Shown here: one piece after another, positions 1 through 8,661 of the stretch
Layout of the letters: the number at the start of each line of letters is the position of its first letter
How positions within the stretch are numbered: position 1 is the stretch's first letter
Origin: Mesorhizobium sp. INR15
GTDB lineage: Bacteria > Pseudomonadota > Alphaproteobacteria > Rhizobiales > Rhizobiaceae
Assembly: GCF_015500075.1 (NCBI RefSeq)
Contig: NZ_CP045498.1
Span: 1 to 53,938, forward strand
Reading direction: 5' to 3'
Length of the DNA stretch: 53,938 bases
Notes under the pieces: model-generated
The model's database searches: none
Told to the model about the DNA's origin: nothing
The model's input: the letters and a program-made list of their open reading frames with translations, nothing else
Program-made: the position numbers and the translations under genes

Positions 1-160
1 TCGCATGCCGCATGCCGAGCTCGTCATGAGCGCGTTTGAGTTGCGCTTGCCAATCGGCGCGCAGGCCGAGCGTGGCATGGCCGCTTCCGATTGTGTGTTC
101 CCAGAAATGGGGCAAGGGCGTTGATCGCGCGCCTAGATCGCCCGAAAAGTTCGCAGCCAT
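1..160 (-). CDS. Glycoside hydrolase family 39 (beta-xylosidase-like), N-terminal part, cut by window edge
   Basis: The minus-strand frame opens with ATG at 160 and runs off the window edge, giving 53 residues. They include PHFWEHTIGSGHATLGLR followed by ADWQAQLKRAHDELGMRH, which I recognise as the N-terminus of GH39-type glycosidases (beta-xylosidase/alpha-iduronidase family). An AAAGGAAA ribosome-binding sequence sits about 8 bases upstream. The gene begins 20 bases after the stop of the SDR gene on the same strand, so the two are probably co-transcribed. Catalytic residues lie outside the window, so substrate and integrity cannot be judged. Confidence 0.7.
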   Translation of the reverse strand, partial: MAANFSGDLGARSTPLPHFWEHTIGSGHATLGLRADWQAQLKRAHDELGMRHA

Positions 161-180
161 ACCGGTATTTCCTTTTTCGT

Positions 181-990
181 TCAGCCGCCCGTCGCAAACC
201 CTGGATACAGCGTCATTCCGCCATCGACGAACAAGGTGGTGCCAACCACGTAGTCGGAGTCGTCGGAAGCGAGCCATACAGCAGCCCTGGCGATATCTTC
301 TGGTTCACCGATCCGACCATAGGGGACCAGTGTAAGCAGCGATTTCATGGCTTCGGGTGTGCTCCAGGCCAATGTGTTGATCGGCGTGCGAATTGCGCCT
401 GGCGCGATAGCATTGACGCGGATACCCTTGGGCGCGAGTTCCTGCGCCATACTTTCCATCAACAGCTTGATACCGCCTTTGGACGTGGCGTAGTTGGCAT
501 GACCGGCCCAAGGAATGACCTGATGCACCGAGCTCATGCAGACAATCTTGCCTGCGGCTCGCGACACGGAAGGTACTACGCCACGGCGAAGAAATTCCCG
601 TGTCGCAGCCTGCGCGCACAGGAACTGGCCGGTCAGATTGACATCGAGAACCTTGTTCCACTTTTCCAAAGTCATCTCGGTAAAGGGGGCGTCTTGTTGC
701 AGGCCGGCATTCGCGACCAGGATGTCGAGTGTGCCGAACTCTTCGATCGCTCTGGCAAACATCGCTTCGACTTCATTTTGGCTGGAAACGTCGGCTTGCA
801 ACGCCAGCGCGTTCGCCCCTCCAGCGCGGATCCTATCGACAACCTTCGTTGCCGCGTCCTCGTTTGTTACATAGTTGACAACCACATCGGCTCCTGCCGC
901 ACCGAGCGCGATTGCGACACCCTCCCCAATCCCGGAATTTGCGCCAGTCACGAGTGCCTTTTGACCCGTTAAAGGTTTTAAGAAAGACAT
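181..990 (-). CDS. SDR-family oxidoreductase (glucose 1-dehydrogenase-like)
   Basis: A 269-residue classical short-chain dehydrogenase that probably oxidises a sugar or sugar alcohol with NAD(P) in the cytoplasm. It has the cofactor loop TGANSGIG near residue 20, the NAG motif, the catalytic Ser in SSVHQ and the YATSK Tyr/Lys pair, then a C-terminal GGMTLYPG segment common in glucose 1-dehydrogenase-like members. I chose ATG at 990 because GAGAAAC lies just upstream and the protein then begins MSFLKPLTG; an earlier in-frame start at 1023 would add an untypical tail. It lies directly upstream of the GH39 gene. It is the only complete gene in a block whose other members are broken. Exact substrate unknown. 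Confidence 0.85.
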   Translation of the reverse strand: MSFLKPLTGQKALVTGANSGIGEGVAIALGAAGADVVVNYVTNEDAATKVVDRIRAGGANALALQADVSSQNEVEAMFARAIEEFGTLDILVANAGLQQDAPFTEMTLEKWNKVLDVNLTGQFLCAQAATREFLRRGVVPSVSRAAGKIVCMSSVHQVIPWAGHANYATSKGGIKLLMESMAQELAPKGIRVNAIAPGAIRTPINTLAWSTPEAMKSLLTLVPYGRIGEPEDIARAAVWLASDDSDYVVGTTLFVDGGMTLYPGFATGG

Positions 991-1154
991 TTTGAATTGT
1001 TTCTCACATCGGGTGGGAAGCACGATGCCAAATCAACGTGCTGGTGCCATTTTTGTCAGACGTAAGTGTGCCCTGCGGCAATTGGACATGACAACCTAAT
1101 GCTTGGCCAGTTCTTTTGGTTTCGACACGATTGTTTGAACACGGAGAAATATCC

Positions 1155-1611
1155 ATGAGTGCCGACCCATCGCATATGCCGACTGTCCCTTATTGGCATC
1201 TCTGGACCGACAGGGAGGGCTTAAGCCGGCTTACCCGATGCCTTATGGAAAGTTTCCAGTTGCGGTCGATGCAACCGCCGGCCGATCCGCAATGGCAAGG
1301 CGACAAGACAAGCGGCAGAATGACAACAATGGTGACGGTTCAGCCTGTAGGCTGGGTCGGCGTCTGGCATGAGAACCCGAAGCCGCAATGGATCATCCCA
1401 CTTTCGGGCCGCTGGTTCGTGGAGGCCATGGACGGCACACGCGTCGAGATGGGACCGGGAGAGTTTTCCTTCGGAGGCGACCAGGGATGCCGAGAGCGGA
1501 ACGGCAGGAAAGGGCATCTGTTCAGGCACTGTCGGTTCATCACCTGCCACGTTGATGGTTGTGCAATTGGAGGATAGGGATGCGCCAGCAGCGCCTTGCG
1601 CATTCCGCTGA
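1155..1611 (+). pseudogene. Cupin-domain protein, frameshifted
   Basis: Translation from ATG 1155 (GGAG upstream at about 1143) gives a small cupin protein with NPKPQWIIPLSGRWFVEAMD and EMGPGEFSFGGDQ, the typical metal-site beta-barrel strands. After GRKGHL the frame is lost. Removing one T at 1521/1522 restores GHLSGTVGSSPATLMVVQLED and reading continues to 1611. A single-base insertion therefore truncates the protein shortly after the second barrel motif. Cupins of this kind often sit beside sugar-lactone and dioxygenase genes, as here. It converges on the VOC pseudogene. Confidence 0.75.
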
Positions 1612-1625
1612 CCTTGAGACCACAA

Positions 1626-2390
1626 CTATCGGAAATCAAGGCGATGACCGTCTGGGTCGAATATGATGCCTTCGAAACCAGGATGCCCCTCGATCACCAC
1701 ATGCGTCGCTGCGGCGCTTTCATCTGAAACGGGCTTTTCGGCGCGCATTTCTGGGTCGCGGTAAGCAAGGAGCTCCAGATGCGGGCCGGAGCTGCCGTTC
1801 AAATTCGAGGCCGATTACCTCGACTTGTGTTGCCGTGCCGGCTGCCATGTTGTCAAGCCGACCCTGCTCGGCGCCACGATTGACTTGCCGTGATCCGATA
1901 CGCAAACCGATGCTCTCGTAGAAGTGAAGGCTGCGCTCAGTATCCGCCACCGCCATGGCGCTGTGGTCGATGCCTAGAAATATGCCCTCATGCCCCTTCC
2001 ACAATTCGGGCACCCGGTCTGGGGGGAAGCATATGAAACTCAAGCGGATGGCCTTCGGGTCCCGGAACTTGAACGCCGCTACGCCACCTGAAGCCGCTGG
2101 CAGCCGCTGTGGTCCGTCAAGCGTAATTGGCGACCAGCCATCATGCTTGGCCAGCGCCTCGCATGCCTTGCCCATATCGGTGACGACGATGGCGCAATGC
2201 TGAAACCGGGGATCGTTGCCGGTGATGTCCTTGAGGATAGGCGAGTTTTTGCCCGGCCGATCTCCCAATGCGCTGGGACCCAGGAACAGCCGGTCGGTGT
2301 CCGCGCGGTTGAAGCCGAAGACATTTGATAAAAGCCAGCCAGTGCGTTTGGCGCGGTCGACAGCAGCCGAAAGGCTTCAACCCTGGCCAT
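1626..2390 (-). pseudogene. VOC (glyoxalase/dioxygenase superfamily) protein, two frameshifts
   Basis: A two-domain VOC protein can be reconstructed on the minus strand from ATG 2390 (MARVEAFRLLST) to a stop at 1626-1628. The first frame is lost near 2325, where VFGFNRADTDRLFLGP continues in the next frame. A second shift near 1800 is needed to reach PHLELLAYRDPEMRAEKPV and the C-terminal GHPGFEGIIFDPDGH. Between them the intact middle part carries FQHCAIVVTDM and HSAMAVADTERSLHFYESIGL. Catalytic function unknown. It starts two bases after the stop of the SMP-30 pseudogene, so it was the last gene of a DoxX-SMP30-VOC operon. Confidence 0.75.
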
Positions 2391-2391
2391 G

Positions 2392-3344
2392 TCACCCTCT
2401 TGGCGTGCGCGCGCCGCGCCGATTTAGGAAAATGGCGTAGAGCGTATGCGATCCGCCGATGAACAGCCGATTCAGATGCGGTCCGCCGCCGAAGCAACAA
2501 ATTCGAGACGCAGTAGGGGACGCCGATCTTTCCCAACAATTCCCCCTGCGGGCTGATGCAATGAACGCCGTCCTTTGCGCTTGACCAGACATTGCCGTCT
2601 TCGTCGAGCGCCAAGCCGTCAGTATAGCCCGGCTCGACCTTGTAGAAATCACATAGGCCGGAGATGGCACGGCCATCCGGTGATACGTCGCAGACCTTCA
2701 TCACCTGAGCCGGGTTCGGTTTCGTCTGGTCGCCAGTCTCGGCTGATGTAAAGCCGCGATTCGTCGGGCGAAAAGGCAAGGCCGTTCGGTCCTTTCGAAT
2801 GCGCTTGAGATAGTGGTTAAGCCCTTTGTGGCCGGATCGAAACGATAGACGGCGGGTGCGAGCTCACTCTTCCGTCGGAGGCCTTCATAGTCGTTGGAGA
2901 TGCCGTAGACGGGATCGGTAAACCAGATCGTGCCGTCCGATTTCACCACGATGTCATTGGGTGAGTTCAAACCGGCGGCCGTTGAACATGCGAGACGAGG
3001 AGTGGTGACAGAACCGTCGTGTTCGACGCGACCGACGGCCCGGTCGAGGTGAGAACAAGAACACAACGCGTCCCTGGCAATCCCGCGCCTGCCCATTGGC
3101 GTTGGCTGATGGCGAGCGCCAGACGGAAATGCCCCCGGTCTCGGTCCAACGCATGGTGCGGTCGCGCGGAAGGTCTTGAAACAGCAGGCATCCCCAGTCG
3201 CCCATCCAGACCAGTCCTTCGATCCATCGGAAAACCTGACGCCAGTTCTTCAAAGCGGGGCGTTGGCGAGGATGTAGGAGGGAGAACTTTGGGTCGGACG
3301 ATCTCGATCGGGCTGCCGGTTGTCATTATCGATGCAGGGATCAT
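2392..3344 (-). pseudogene. SMP-30/gluconolactonase family protein, several frameshifts
   Basis: Family features are spread over three frames. They are FRWIEGLVWMGDWGCLLFQD (about 3250-3190), NSPNDIVVKSDGTIWFTDP (about 2970-2910), YGISNDYEGL, a YTDGLALDEDGNVW calcium-site strand (about 2640-2600) and LNRLFIGGSHTLYAIF at the end. These are the blades of an SMP-30/gluconolactonase beta-propeller, which hydrolyses sugar lactones. At least four indels interrupt the frame, so no functional product is expected. The ATG overlaps the stop of the upstream DoxX pseudogene by one base (TAATG), an operon arrangement preserved despite decay. Confidence 0.8.
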
Positions 3345-3811
3345 TACGGCAACACGACATCGTGCGCATAGGGGTAGGTCGATGCAAAAGGCGCGTGTAC
3401 GAAAGCGCTGGCTTCATCGGCGCGTCCGCCAAAAGTGATCAGCAGGAAGCCGCCGGCCAGCGCGAAAATTCTTCAGGAAGTCCCAAAAAACGTCGCGGCC
3501 CTTGCTCGGTCCCACAATGTGAAATCATCGGTCGCCCAGAACTGCTTCCATAACAGCGCGTCACCATGCAGTAGCCGGCGAGGACGAAGGCGGCAAGCCG
3601 ATTCCGCTATGCCGGTCAATACGCCAAGCGACATGACGATTTCGACGAACAGGCCGGTCAGGATCAGCACTTTAGCGGTCATCTGGAACCTGCCATCTCA
3701 TTTGCCTGGTCAACAGCCCCGTGGAAATTGATGACCTTGTCCATGGCGCTGAAGGGCAGAAAGAGGAGGATCAGAAGGAGCCGTGTTGTAAAAGTTTATT
3801 GCAATGGCCAC
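3344..3811 (-). pseudogene. DoxX-family membrane protein, frameshifted
   Basis: Segments in successive frames on the minus strand read as one small membrane protein. They are RLLLILLFLPFSAMDKVINF, then MTAKVLILTGLFVEIVMSLG, then LLWKQFWATDDFTLWDRAR, and finally FALAGGFLLITFGGRADEAS to a stop at 3344. This order fits DoxX-like proteins (about 150 residues, four helices). At least three indels are needed. A GTG at 3811 preceded by GAGGAAAG is the best start. It heads the DoxX-SMP30-VOC operon and is divergent from the GMC oxidoreductase. Confidence 0.7.
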
Positions 3812-3895
3812 TGTCACTTTCCTCGATGTGAGGGATAACTGATATTGGGCAGCTTAACCGTTTCGACAAGCCGTCCATTGCGGGCGTGTGGGAAC

Positions 3896-5530
3896 ATGGT
3901 GGCCTGCGGATCATTGAATTGCAGCGCTAAGGATTTGGATGATGACTGCATCGAACGATCGTATGACGTGATCATCATCGGATCAGGTCCAGGAGGCGGC
4001 ACCATGGCCTGGCGCCTTGCCCAGACAGGCAAGCGTATCCTGTTGATCGAACGGGGTGGCTACCTGAAAGCGTGAGCGCGAGAATTGGGATTCCGACGCC
4101 GTTTTCCGCCAGGGTCGCTATCAAACAGAGGAAACTTGGACCGTCTGCCTCAGGCGAGGAATTTCGTCCAGGCTTGCATTATTTTGTCGGAGGCAATTCC
4201 AAGGTCTATGGTGGCGTTCTCTTCCGACTTCGCTTGGAAAGATTTCGAAACGATCAGGCATCCCGACGGCGTATCGCCCGAATGGCCGGTCAAATACGAC
4301 GAGTTCGAGCCTTATTATCAGGCTGCCGAAGAGCTGTTCCAGGTGCGGGGCCGTCGGGGAGAAGACCCGACAGAACCGCCATCGCGCGAAAACCCTACGC
4401 CTTTGCGCCAATCTCACATGAACCGCGCATTCAGCAGCTCTCCGACGATTTGGAACGGGAAGGTTTGCATCCATTCCACTTGCCGATGGGCGCTCTGCTG
4501 GTCGAGGACCAGACCGGTCAGGCAACGCCACATTCACCGCTTTTGCGCTGTGATCCCTTCGACGGCTTCCCAAGCCTTACCAACGGAAAGGCAGATGCAC
4601 AGATCATCACGGTCGACCCGGCGCTCGCATCCAATCCGAATCTGACGCTACTGACCGGCGCCTATGCCGAACGCCTCTTGACGAACCAGGAATGGCACGG
4701 TGGTGACGGGCATCGAGGTCACGCTCGATGGCCACACATGCCGCATGACGAGCGTCTCGTCGTCGTTGCATGCGGCGCCTTGTCGTCAGCGCTTTTGATG
4801 CTGCGCTCCACAAGCGACAATCACCCCGAAGGACTGGGCAACGCATCCGGTCAGCTAGGTCGGCAACTACATGCGGCATAACAATGCGACGATTCTGGCA
4901 ATCTCCAAGACGCCCCAAATCCGACGCAATTCCAGAAAACCCTGGGCCTTAACGACTTCTACCACGGCCACGATAAGAAGCCCGGCAAACGACTGGGAAT
5001 TCCCGCTCGGCCATATCCAAATGGTGGGAAAGTCGGACGGGATACAAATCGAGGCTGAAGGCCTGCCGGGCTTCATGCAATGGTTTCCAACAATGCGTTT
5101 GACTGGCTCGCCAAGCATTCGGTCGACTTTTGGCTGACCTCGGAAGACCTGCCTATGTCGCAGAACCGCAATCTACTATCGGGATGGTCGGGTGCACCTT
5201 GATATGACGCCGGACCAACATGGAAGCGCACCAGAGATTGAAGGACAAGCTTCGCGCTATATTGCAGCGCGACCGACATTCACCCCCATCTTTTCGAACG
5301 CCAAGCTCTATCTCGGAAAGGATGTTCCCGTCGGAGGGACGGCCCATCAGGCAGGCACCTTGCGCTTCGGGGAGAACCCTACTGACTCGGTGCTCGACCG
5401 CGACTGCAAGGTTCACGGGATAGACAATCTTTATGTCACCGATGCAAGTTTCTTTCCCTCCATCGGTGCGGTCAACCCGACACTGACGATCATCGCAAAT
5501 GCACTGCGGGTGGCGGACCGAATCGTTTGA
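3896..5530 (+). pseudogene. GMC-family (choline dehydrogenase-like) oxidoreductase, many frameshifts
   Basis: The FAD-binding N-terminus YDVIIIGSGPGGGTMAWRLA lies near 3960-4020. Later family blocks appear in changing frames: GLHYFVGGNSKVYGGVLF (about 4170-4220), WPVKYDEFEPYYQAAEELF (4285-4340), ATPHSPLLRCDPFDGFP and a complete C-terminus with KDVPVGGTAHQAGTLRFG and FFPSIGAVNPTLTIIANALR (5320-5510). At least six indels are required, so the gene is dead unless the indels are sequencing errors. Such enzymes oxidise sugars or alcohols with FAD and pass electrons to the respiratory chain. It is divergent from the DoxX operon. Confidence 0.85.
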
Positions 5531-5695
5531 TCGGCTGGTCTGAATGCGACGCTGTCCTACCTACCTGGGCAGGCGGCATTGGGCGCAACCACCATCGTTG
5601 ATTCTGGGCAAGCAGGTAGTTAGCGGTTGGGTCGCCTGTCAGAATCCGAGCTACGCATGGAAGGAGAACTCGGATCGTTTGCAATTGGAACATTA
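5531..5695. other. Non-coding stretch between GMC pseudogene and IS630
   Basis: I see no gene, clear hairpin or promoter here. The last two bases form the left copy of the TA target duplication of the IS630 element. Confidence 0.5.
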
Positions 5696-5782
5696 GAGCG
5701 GGATGAGATTATGGGAGTCGTGGGATTCCCAAATCACATCGGTTCTGATTCAACCTTCATGCTGGATAGGAGGCCAGCATGG

Positions 5783-6120
5783 ATGGCAGTCTATTCGATG
5801 GATCTTCGTGATCGGGTTGTTGCCGCGGTCAAGATTGAAGGACTTTCGCGGCGCGCGGCCGCGAAGCGATTTGGGGTGAGCTACAGCGCGGCCATTGAGT
5901 GGCTGAAACGGCTGGAAGAGACCGGCAGCGTGGCGCCTGGCCAAATAGGCGGTTACAAACCGAAGAAGCTATCGGGCGCGTGGCGCGACTGGCTGATCGA
6001 GCGCTGCCGCGACCGGGACTTCACCTTGCGCGGGCTTGTGGCCGAGCTTGGCGAGCGTGGTCTGACGGTCGACTACCGCTCAGTGTGGGAATTCGTCCAT
6101 GCAGAGAAGCTCAGTTACAA
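5783..6120 (+). pseudogene. IS630 transposase, 5' fragment
   Basis: ATG at 5783 follows AGGAGG. The reading frame gives the N-terminal helix-turn-helix of IS630 transposases (SMDLRDRVVAAVKIEG, SRRAAAKRFGVSYSAAIEWL) up to VWEFVHAEKLSYKK, where the inserted element begins inside a run of A. The frame continues in the fragment at 7479-8080. The winged-helix DNA-binding half is intact but separated from the catalytic half. Confidence 0.85.
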
Positions 6121-6127
6121 AAAACGT

Positions 6128-6374
6128 ATGGCTCGCCCCGCCTGCAAGCGATTTTTGACGGCATCTCAGTCTGCGCCAACGTATCCGGTCTCGGGGCAAT
6201 GATCGTCCCCGGCCAAGATGGAGCTTACGCGCGTACCGATCCTCATAAAGACGTCGGCGTCTAGCGCCATTTTTTTGGTCAGGATGTCGGCACACCGTTC
6301 GACTGTCAGGCCATCTTTTCAGTCCACTCACAGACAACGCCGGCCTGAAGGTCTCCCTTCCGGCCGATCTCTGA
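6128..6374 (-). ncRNA. Candidate bridge/seek RNA of the IS1111-type element
   Basis: In IS1111-group elements a guide RNA is encoded downstream of the transposase, and this is the only long non-coding part of the element. On the minus strand it would contain CAAAAAA (within 6270-6278), then a short GGCG/CGCC hairpin, then the complement of CATAAAGACG (6244-6253). The left insertion junction reads CAAAAAA (6118-6124) and the right junction reads CATAAAGACG (7474-7483). The two guides flank a hairpin and match opposite strands of the actual target, as expected for a target-binding loop. Transcript ends are not determined. Confidence 0.5.
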
Positions 6375-7406
6375 TTATCCGACCGACGGCAACGCCGCCA
6401 TCTGGAACGGACGCCCGCTTCTCAGCACCGCCCAGATGATCCTGGCCATCTTCGCCGCTAGCGCGACGACAGCCGTGTTCATATGAGTTCGCGACAGCAG
6501 GCCTCGAAGCCATTCGCCCAACAGCGTCTTCCCTTTGGCAAGGGACGGCAGCGCTGCTCGTGCTCCATGGATCAGCATCCTACGAAGATAGCCGTTGCCG
6601 CGCTTGCTGATCCCCAGAAGCTTAGGCTTACCTCCGGTCGTCATTTGTCGAGGCACGAGTCCAAGCCAGGCCGCAAGGTCACGGCCCCGGCCAAACGTCT
6701 CGGCCTTTCCGACCGACGCTACGAACGCGGTCGCATTCAATGGGCCGATCCCCGGGATCGTCGAGAGCAGCTTCATTGATGCGTCCGTGCGAGCGAGGGT
6801 CGCGAACTCCGCGTCGAAGGAGACGATGCGGGCATCGAGGGCGCGCCACTCGGCTCGCATGTCCTCGATCAGAACCCGGATCCGACGGCCGATCGCCATC
6901 TCTCCGGCGAGAAGCTGTTCCAGTCGGAGTTCAAGCTTGCGCCGCCCCTTGGCAATCATGATTCCCCGCTCGAGCAAAATCGCCCGAAGCTGGTTGATCA
7001 GAGTCGTGCGCTCGCCAACCAGCCGATCTCGAGCCCGGTGCAGGCTCTGCATGTCGAGTTGCTCGTCGCTCTTCAGATCGACAAAGCGCATCGTTGGGCG
7101 GGTCGCGGCTTCCGCTATCGCCTCGGCATCCCGATCGTCGTTCTTCTGCGCTTTCACGTAGGGACGAACATATTCGGGAGACATCAGCCGTACATCGTGG
7201 CCCTGCTCACGAAGCTGCCGGCCGAGATGATGGGCGCCGCAACAGGCTTCCATCGCCATCACGCAGGCCGGCATTCCCGCCGCCAGCTTCACCACGCTGT
7301 CCCGACGCATCCGGCGCCGCAACAGCACGTTCCCGGCTTCGTCCAGCCCGACAACGCTGCAAACGTCCTTTCCAAGATCTATACCAAGAACCTTGATCTC
7401 ATTCAT
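6375..7406 (-). CDS. IS110-family (IS1111 group) DEDD transposase
   Basis: A 343-residue, apparently intact transposase. The N-terminal RuvC-like domain starts IKVLGIDLGKDVCSVVGLD (first Asp of the DEDD set), with MAMEACCGAHHLGR and KNDDRDAEAIAEA holding further acidic residues. The C-terminal domain has STIPGIGPLNATAFVA and AWLGLVPRQMTTGGK with the conserved catalytic Ser region (GISKRGNGYLRRMLIHGARA). Length and motif order fit the family. It acts as a recombinase guided by an element-encoded RNA. It is oriented opposite to the host IS630 gene. Confidence 0.92.
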   Translation of the reverse strand: MNEIKVLGIDLGKDVCSVVGLDEAGNVLLRRRMRRDSVVKLAAGMPACVMAMEACCGAHHLGRQLREQGHDVRLMSPEYVRPYVKAQKNDDRDAEAIAEAATRPTMRFVDLKSDEQLDMQSLHRARDRLVGERTTLINQLRAILLERGIMIAKGRRKLELRLEQLLAGEMAIGRRIRVLIEDMRAEWRALDARIVSFDAEFATLARTDASMKLLSTIPGIGPLNATAFVASVGKAETFGRGRDLAAWLGLVPRQMTTGGKPKLLGISKRGNGYLRRMLIHGARAALPSLAKGKTLLGEWLRGLLSRTHMNTAVVALAAKMARIIWAVLRSGRPFQMAALPSVG

Positions 7407-7478
7407 CGGCTCAACTCCGTGCCAGACTCATCGACGACGCAATCATGCGCCGAGGGAAAGGGGCGAGCCATTCCATAA

Positions 7479-8080
7479 AGACGCTGATCGCCGCCGAGCA
7501 GGAGCGTCCCGATGTGGCGCGCCGGCGGGTACAGTGGAGGAAGTATCGCGGCCGGATCGATCCGGCCCGACTGGTGTTCATCGACGAGACCTGGACCAAG
7601 ACCAACATGGCGCCGCTCAGGGGCTAGGCGCCGGTCGGCCAGCGGATCAAGGCCAAAGTGCCGCACGGCCACTGGAAGACCATGACTTTCCTGGCCGCGT
7701 TGCGCCACGATCGCGTCGAGGCGCCTTGGCTGATCGATGGACCGATCAACGGCGAAAGGTTCCTCCTTTATGTCGAGAAGGTTCTCGCTCCGACCCTGCG
7801 GCCCGGCGACATCGTCGTCATGGACAATCTCGGCTCGCACAAAGGCAAGGCAGTGCGCCGCGCCATACGCGCCACCGGCGCAAGGCTGTTCTTCCTGCCG
7901 AAATACTCACCCGACCTCAACCCGATCGAGCAGCTCTTCTCAAAGCTCAAGCACTGGCTGAGAAAGGCAGCGAGCCGAACCGTCGAAACCGTTTGCGACG
8001 CCATCGGGCAGACCCTCAACCGCGTAACACCGACAGAGTGCTCGCACTATTTCGAAAACTCAGGATATGACCAAAACTAA
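7479..8080 (+). pseudogene. IS630 transposase, 3' catalytic fragment with nonsense codon
   Basis: The frame continues the 5' fragment. It shows the DDE domain: ARLVFIDETWTKTNMAPL (first Asp), GDIVVMDNLGSHKGKAVR (second Asp) and LPKYSPDLNPIEQLFSKLK (Glu). A TAG at about 7626 stands where WAPVGQ is expected, a simple TGG-to-TAG change. The gene is therefore disabled twice, by insertion and by the stop. The end SHYFENSGYDQN lies against the right terminal repeat. Confidence 0.88.
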
Positions 8081-8120
8081 TCTCATCCCGCTCTAGTCAC
8101 TTCTAAGAGTTCGTCATGAG

Positions 8121-8144
8121 CGGCAGGCATTGAGGTGCCTGCCG
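8121..8144. repeat. Perfect hairpin, 9-bp stem
   Basis: CGGCAGGCA and its exact complement flank a 6-base loop, just outside the right end of IS630. There is no T run, so it is not an obvious intrinsic terminator. Function unknown. Confidence 0.5.
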
Positions 8145-8162
8145 TGATCAGGTGGCAAAGCT

Positions 8163-8196
8163 TGATCGGCCCGCGTTCTCCGCCAGAGGCGCGGGC
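8163..8196 (+). repeat. 34-bp palindromic repeat, copy 1
   Basis: The stretch folds as GCCCGCG…CGCGGGC with inner CTC/GAG pairing. Thirty-three of its 34 bases recur in inverted orientation at 53136-53169. It lies about 75 bases upstream of the small gene at 8270, whose paralogue lies near the second copy. It resembles the mobile palindromic intergenic repeats (REP/RIME-like) of rhizobia; assignment to a named class is not possible by eye. Confidence 0.65.
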
Positions 8197-8269
8197 CTCT
8201 ATCGAGAGGCACAACAACTCGGGTGCTCAGCGATCTATGTCCAGCGAGTAAAAGAACACGGTTGAGCCG

Positions 8270-8497
8270 TTGAAGCGGACTTTGCGCAAGCGGTCGAGAA
8301 AACCGTCCGAACATGAGCCCGACGATAACGACGGTCACAGCAAAAAAGAGGAAGTCGATTTTCGCATTTGGTTCCTTGCGAAAGAAACAGGGATCAGTCC
8401 GGATCAGGCTCGCGAAATTGTTCGCGGTCCAGCGAAGGACCGGGCGTCACTGTTGAGCGCAGCACGGTCCCTGCGAGCCCCCAGCGGCGATCAATAG
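8270..8497 (+). CDS. Small hypothetical protein (DUF3606-like), paralogue of the one at 53276
   Basis: Seventy-five residues ending in FRIWFLAKETGISPDQAREI and DRASLLSAARSLRA, which align with FLVRFLARETGITEAQAQAL and DRASLLREARILKA of the protein at 53276-53479. The N-terminal third is basic and polar. No in-frame ATG exists; the TTG at 8270 is the best available start and has a poor ribosome site, so the true start is uncertain. Such short proteins are common in rhizobia, often in stress regulons. No known enzymatic motif. Confidence 0.5.
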   Translation: MKRTLRKRSRKPSEHEPDDNDGHSKKEEVDFRIWFLAKETGISPDQAREIVRGPAKDRASLLSAARSLRAPSGDQ

Positions 8498-8556
8498 CTC
8501 GGCGATCAATGGCTCCTGACGGCAAGGCGATAGTCAATCACGAAATGTTGCACTTT

Positions 8557-8581
8557 GGAACAGTCCGCGACCTTAGGCGTT
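8557..8581 (+). promoter_or_regulatory. EcfG-type (general stress sigma factor) promoter for gcd
   Basis: GGAAC (8557-8561), exactly 16 bases, then CGTT (8578-8581) is a perfect match to the alphaproteobacterial EcfG consensus. It lies 80 bases upstream of the gcd start codon in an otherwise empty interval (8498-8661). This predicts a start near 8588-8590 and gcd expression in stress or stationary phase. Confidence 0.65.
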
Positions 8582-8661
8582 CACGGTTATCAGGAATGCG
8601 TTGCGTTCATATTTGCTTGGATGCCCAGCGTTTTGAGGCACCGAAAAACAGGAACTGAGCC

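Larger units (their letters stand above)
6121..7478 (-). mobile_element. IS1111-group (IS110 family) insertion sequence nested in IS630
   Basis: The host IS630 gene resumes in frame on both sides (…SYKK / KTLIAAEQ), which fixes the insertion inside a short A run. Subterminal 12-bp inverted repeats (ATGGCTCGCCCC at 6128-6139, its complement at 7460-7471) are the hallmark of the IS1111 group. The element is about 1.36 kb and has no target duplication. It carries a DEDD transposase on the minus strand and about 245 non-coding bases downstream of it. The exact edges are ambiguous by a few A residues. Confidence 0.85.
5696..8093 (+). mobile_element. IS630-family element, interrupted by an IS1111-type element
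   Basis: The element is bounded by 16-bp perfect terminal inverted repeats reading GAGCGGGATGAGATTA inward at 5696 and at 8093. Both ends abut TA (5694-5695 and 8094-8095), the target duplication characteristic of the IS630/Tc1 superfamily. It contains one transposase gene, split by a second insertion sequence at about 6121-7478. The 3' half also carries a nonsense codon, so this copy cannot move by itself. Confidence 0.9.

Noticed and set aside
91..972. 293-codon plus-strand frame over the SDR gene
   Set aside because: The minus strand carries all SDR motifs; the plus frame is low-complexity shadow.
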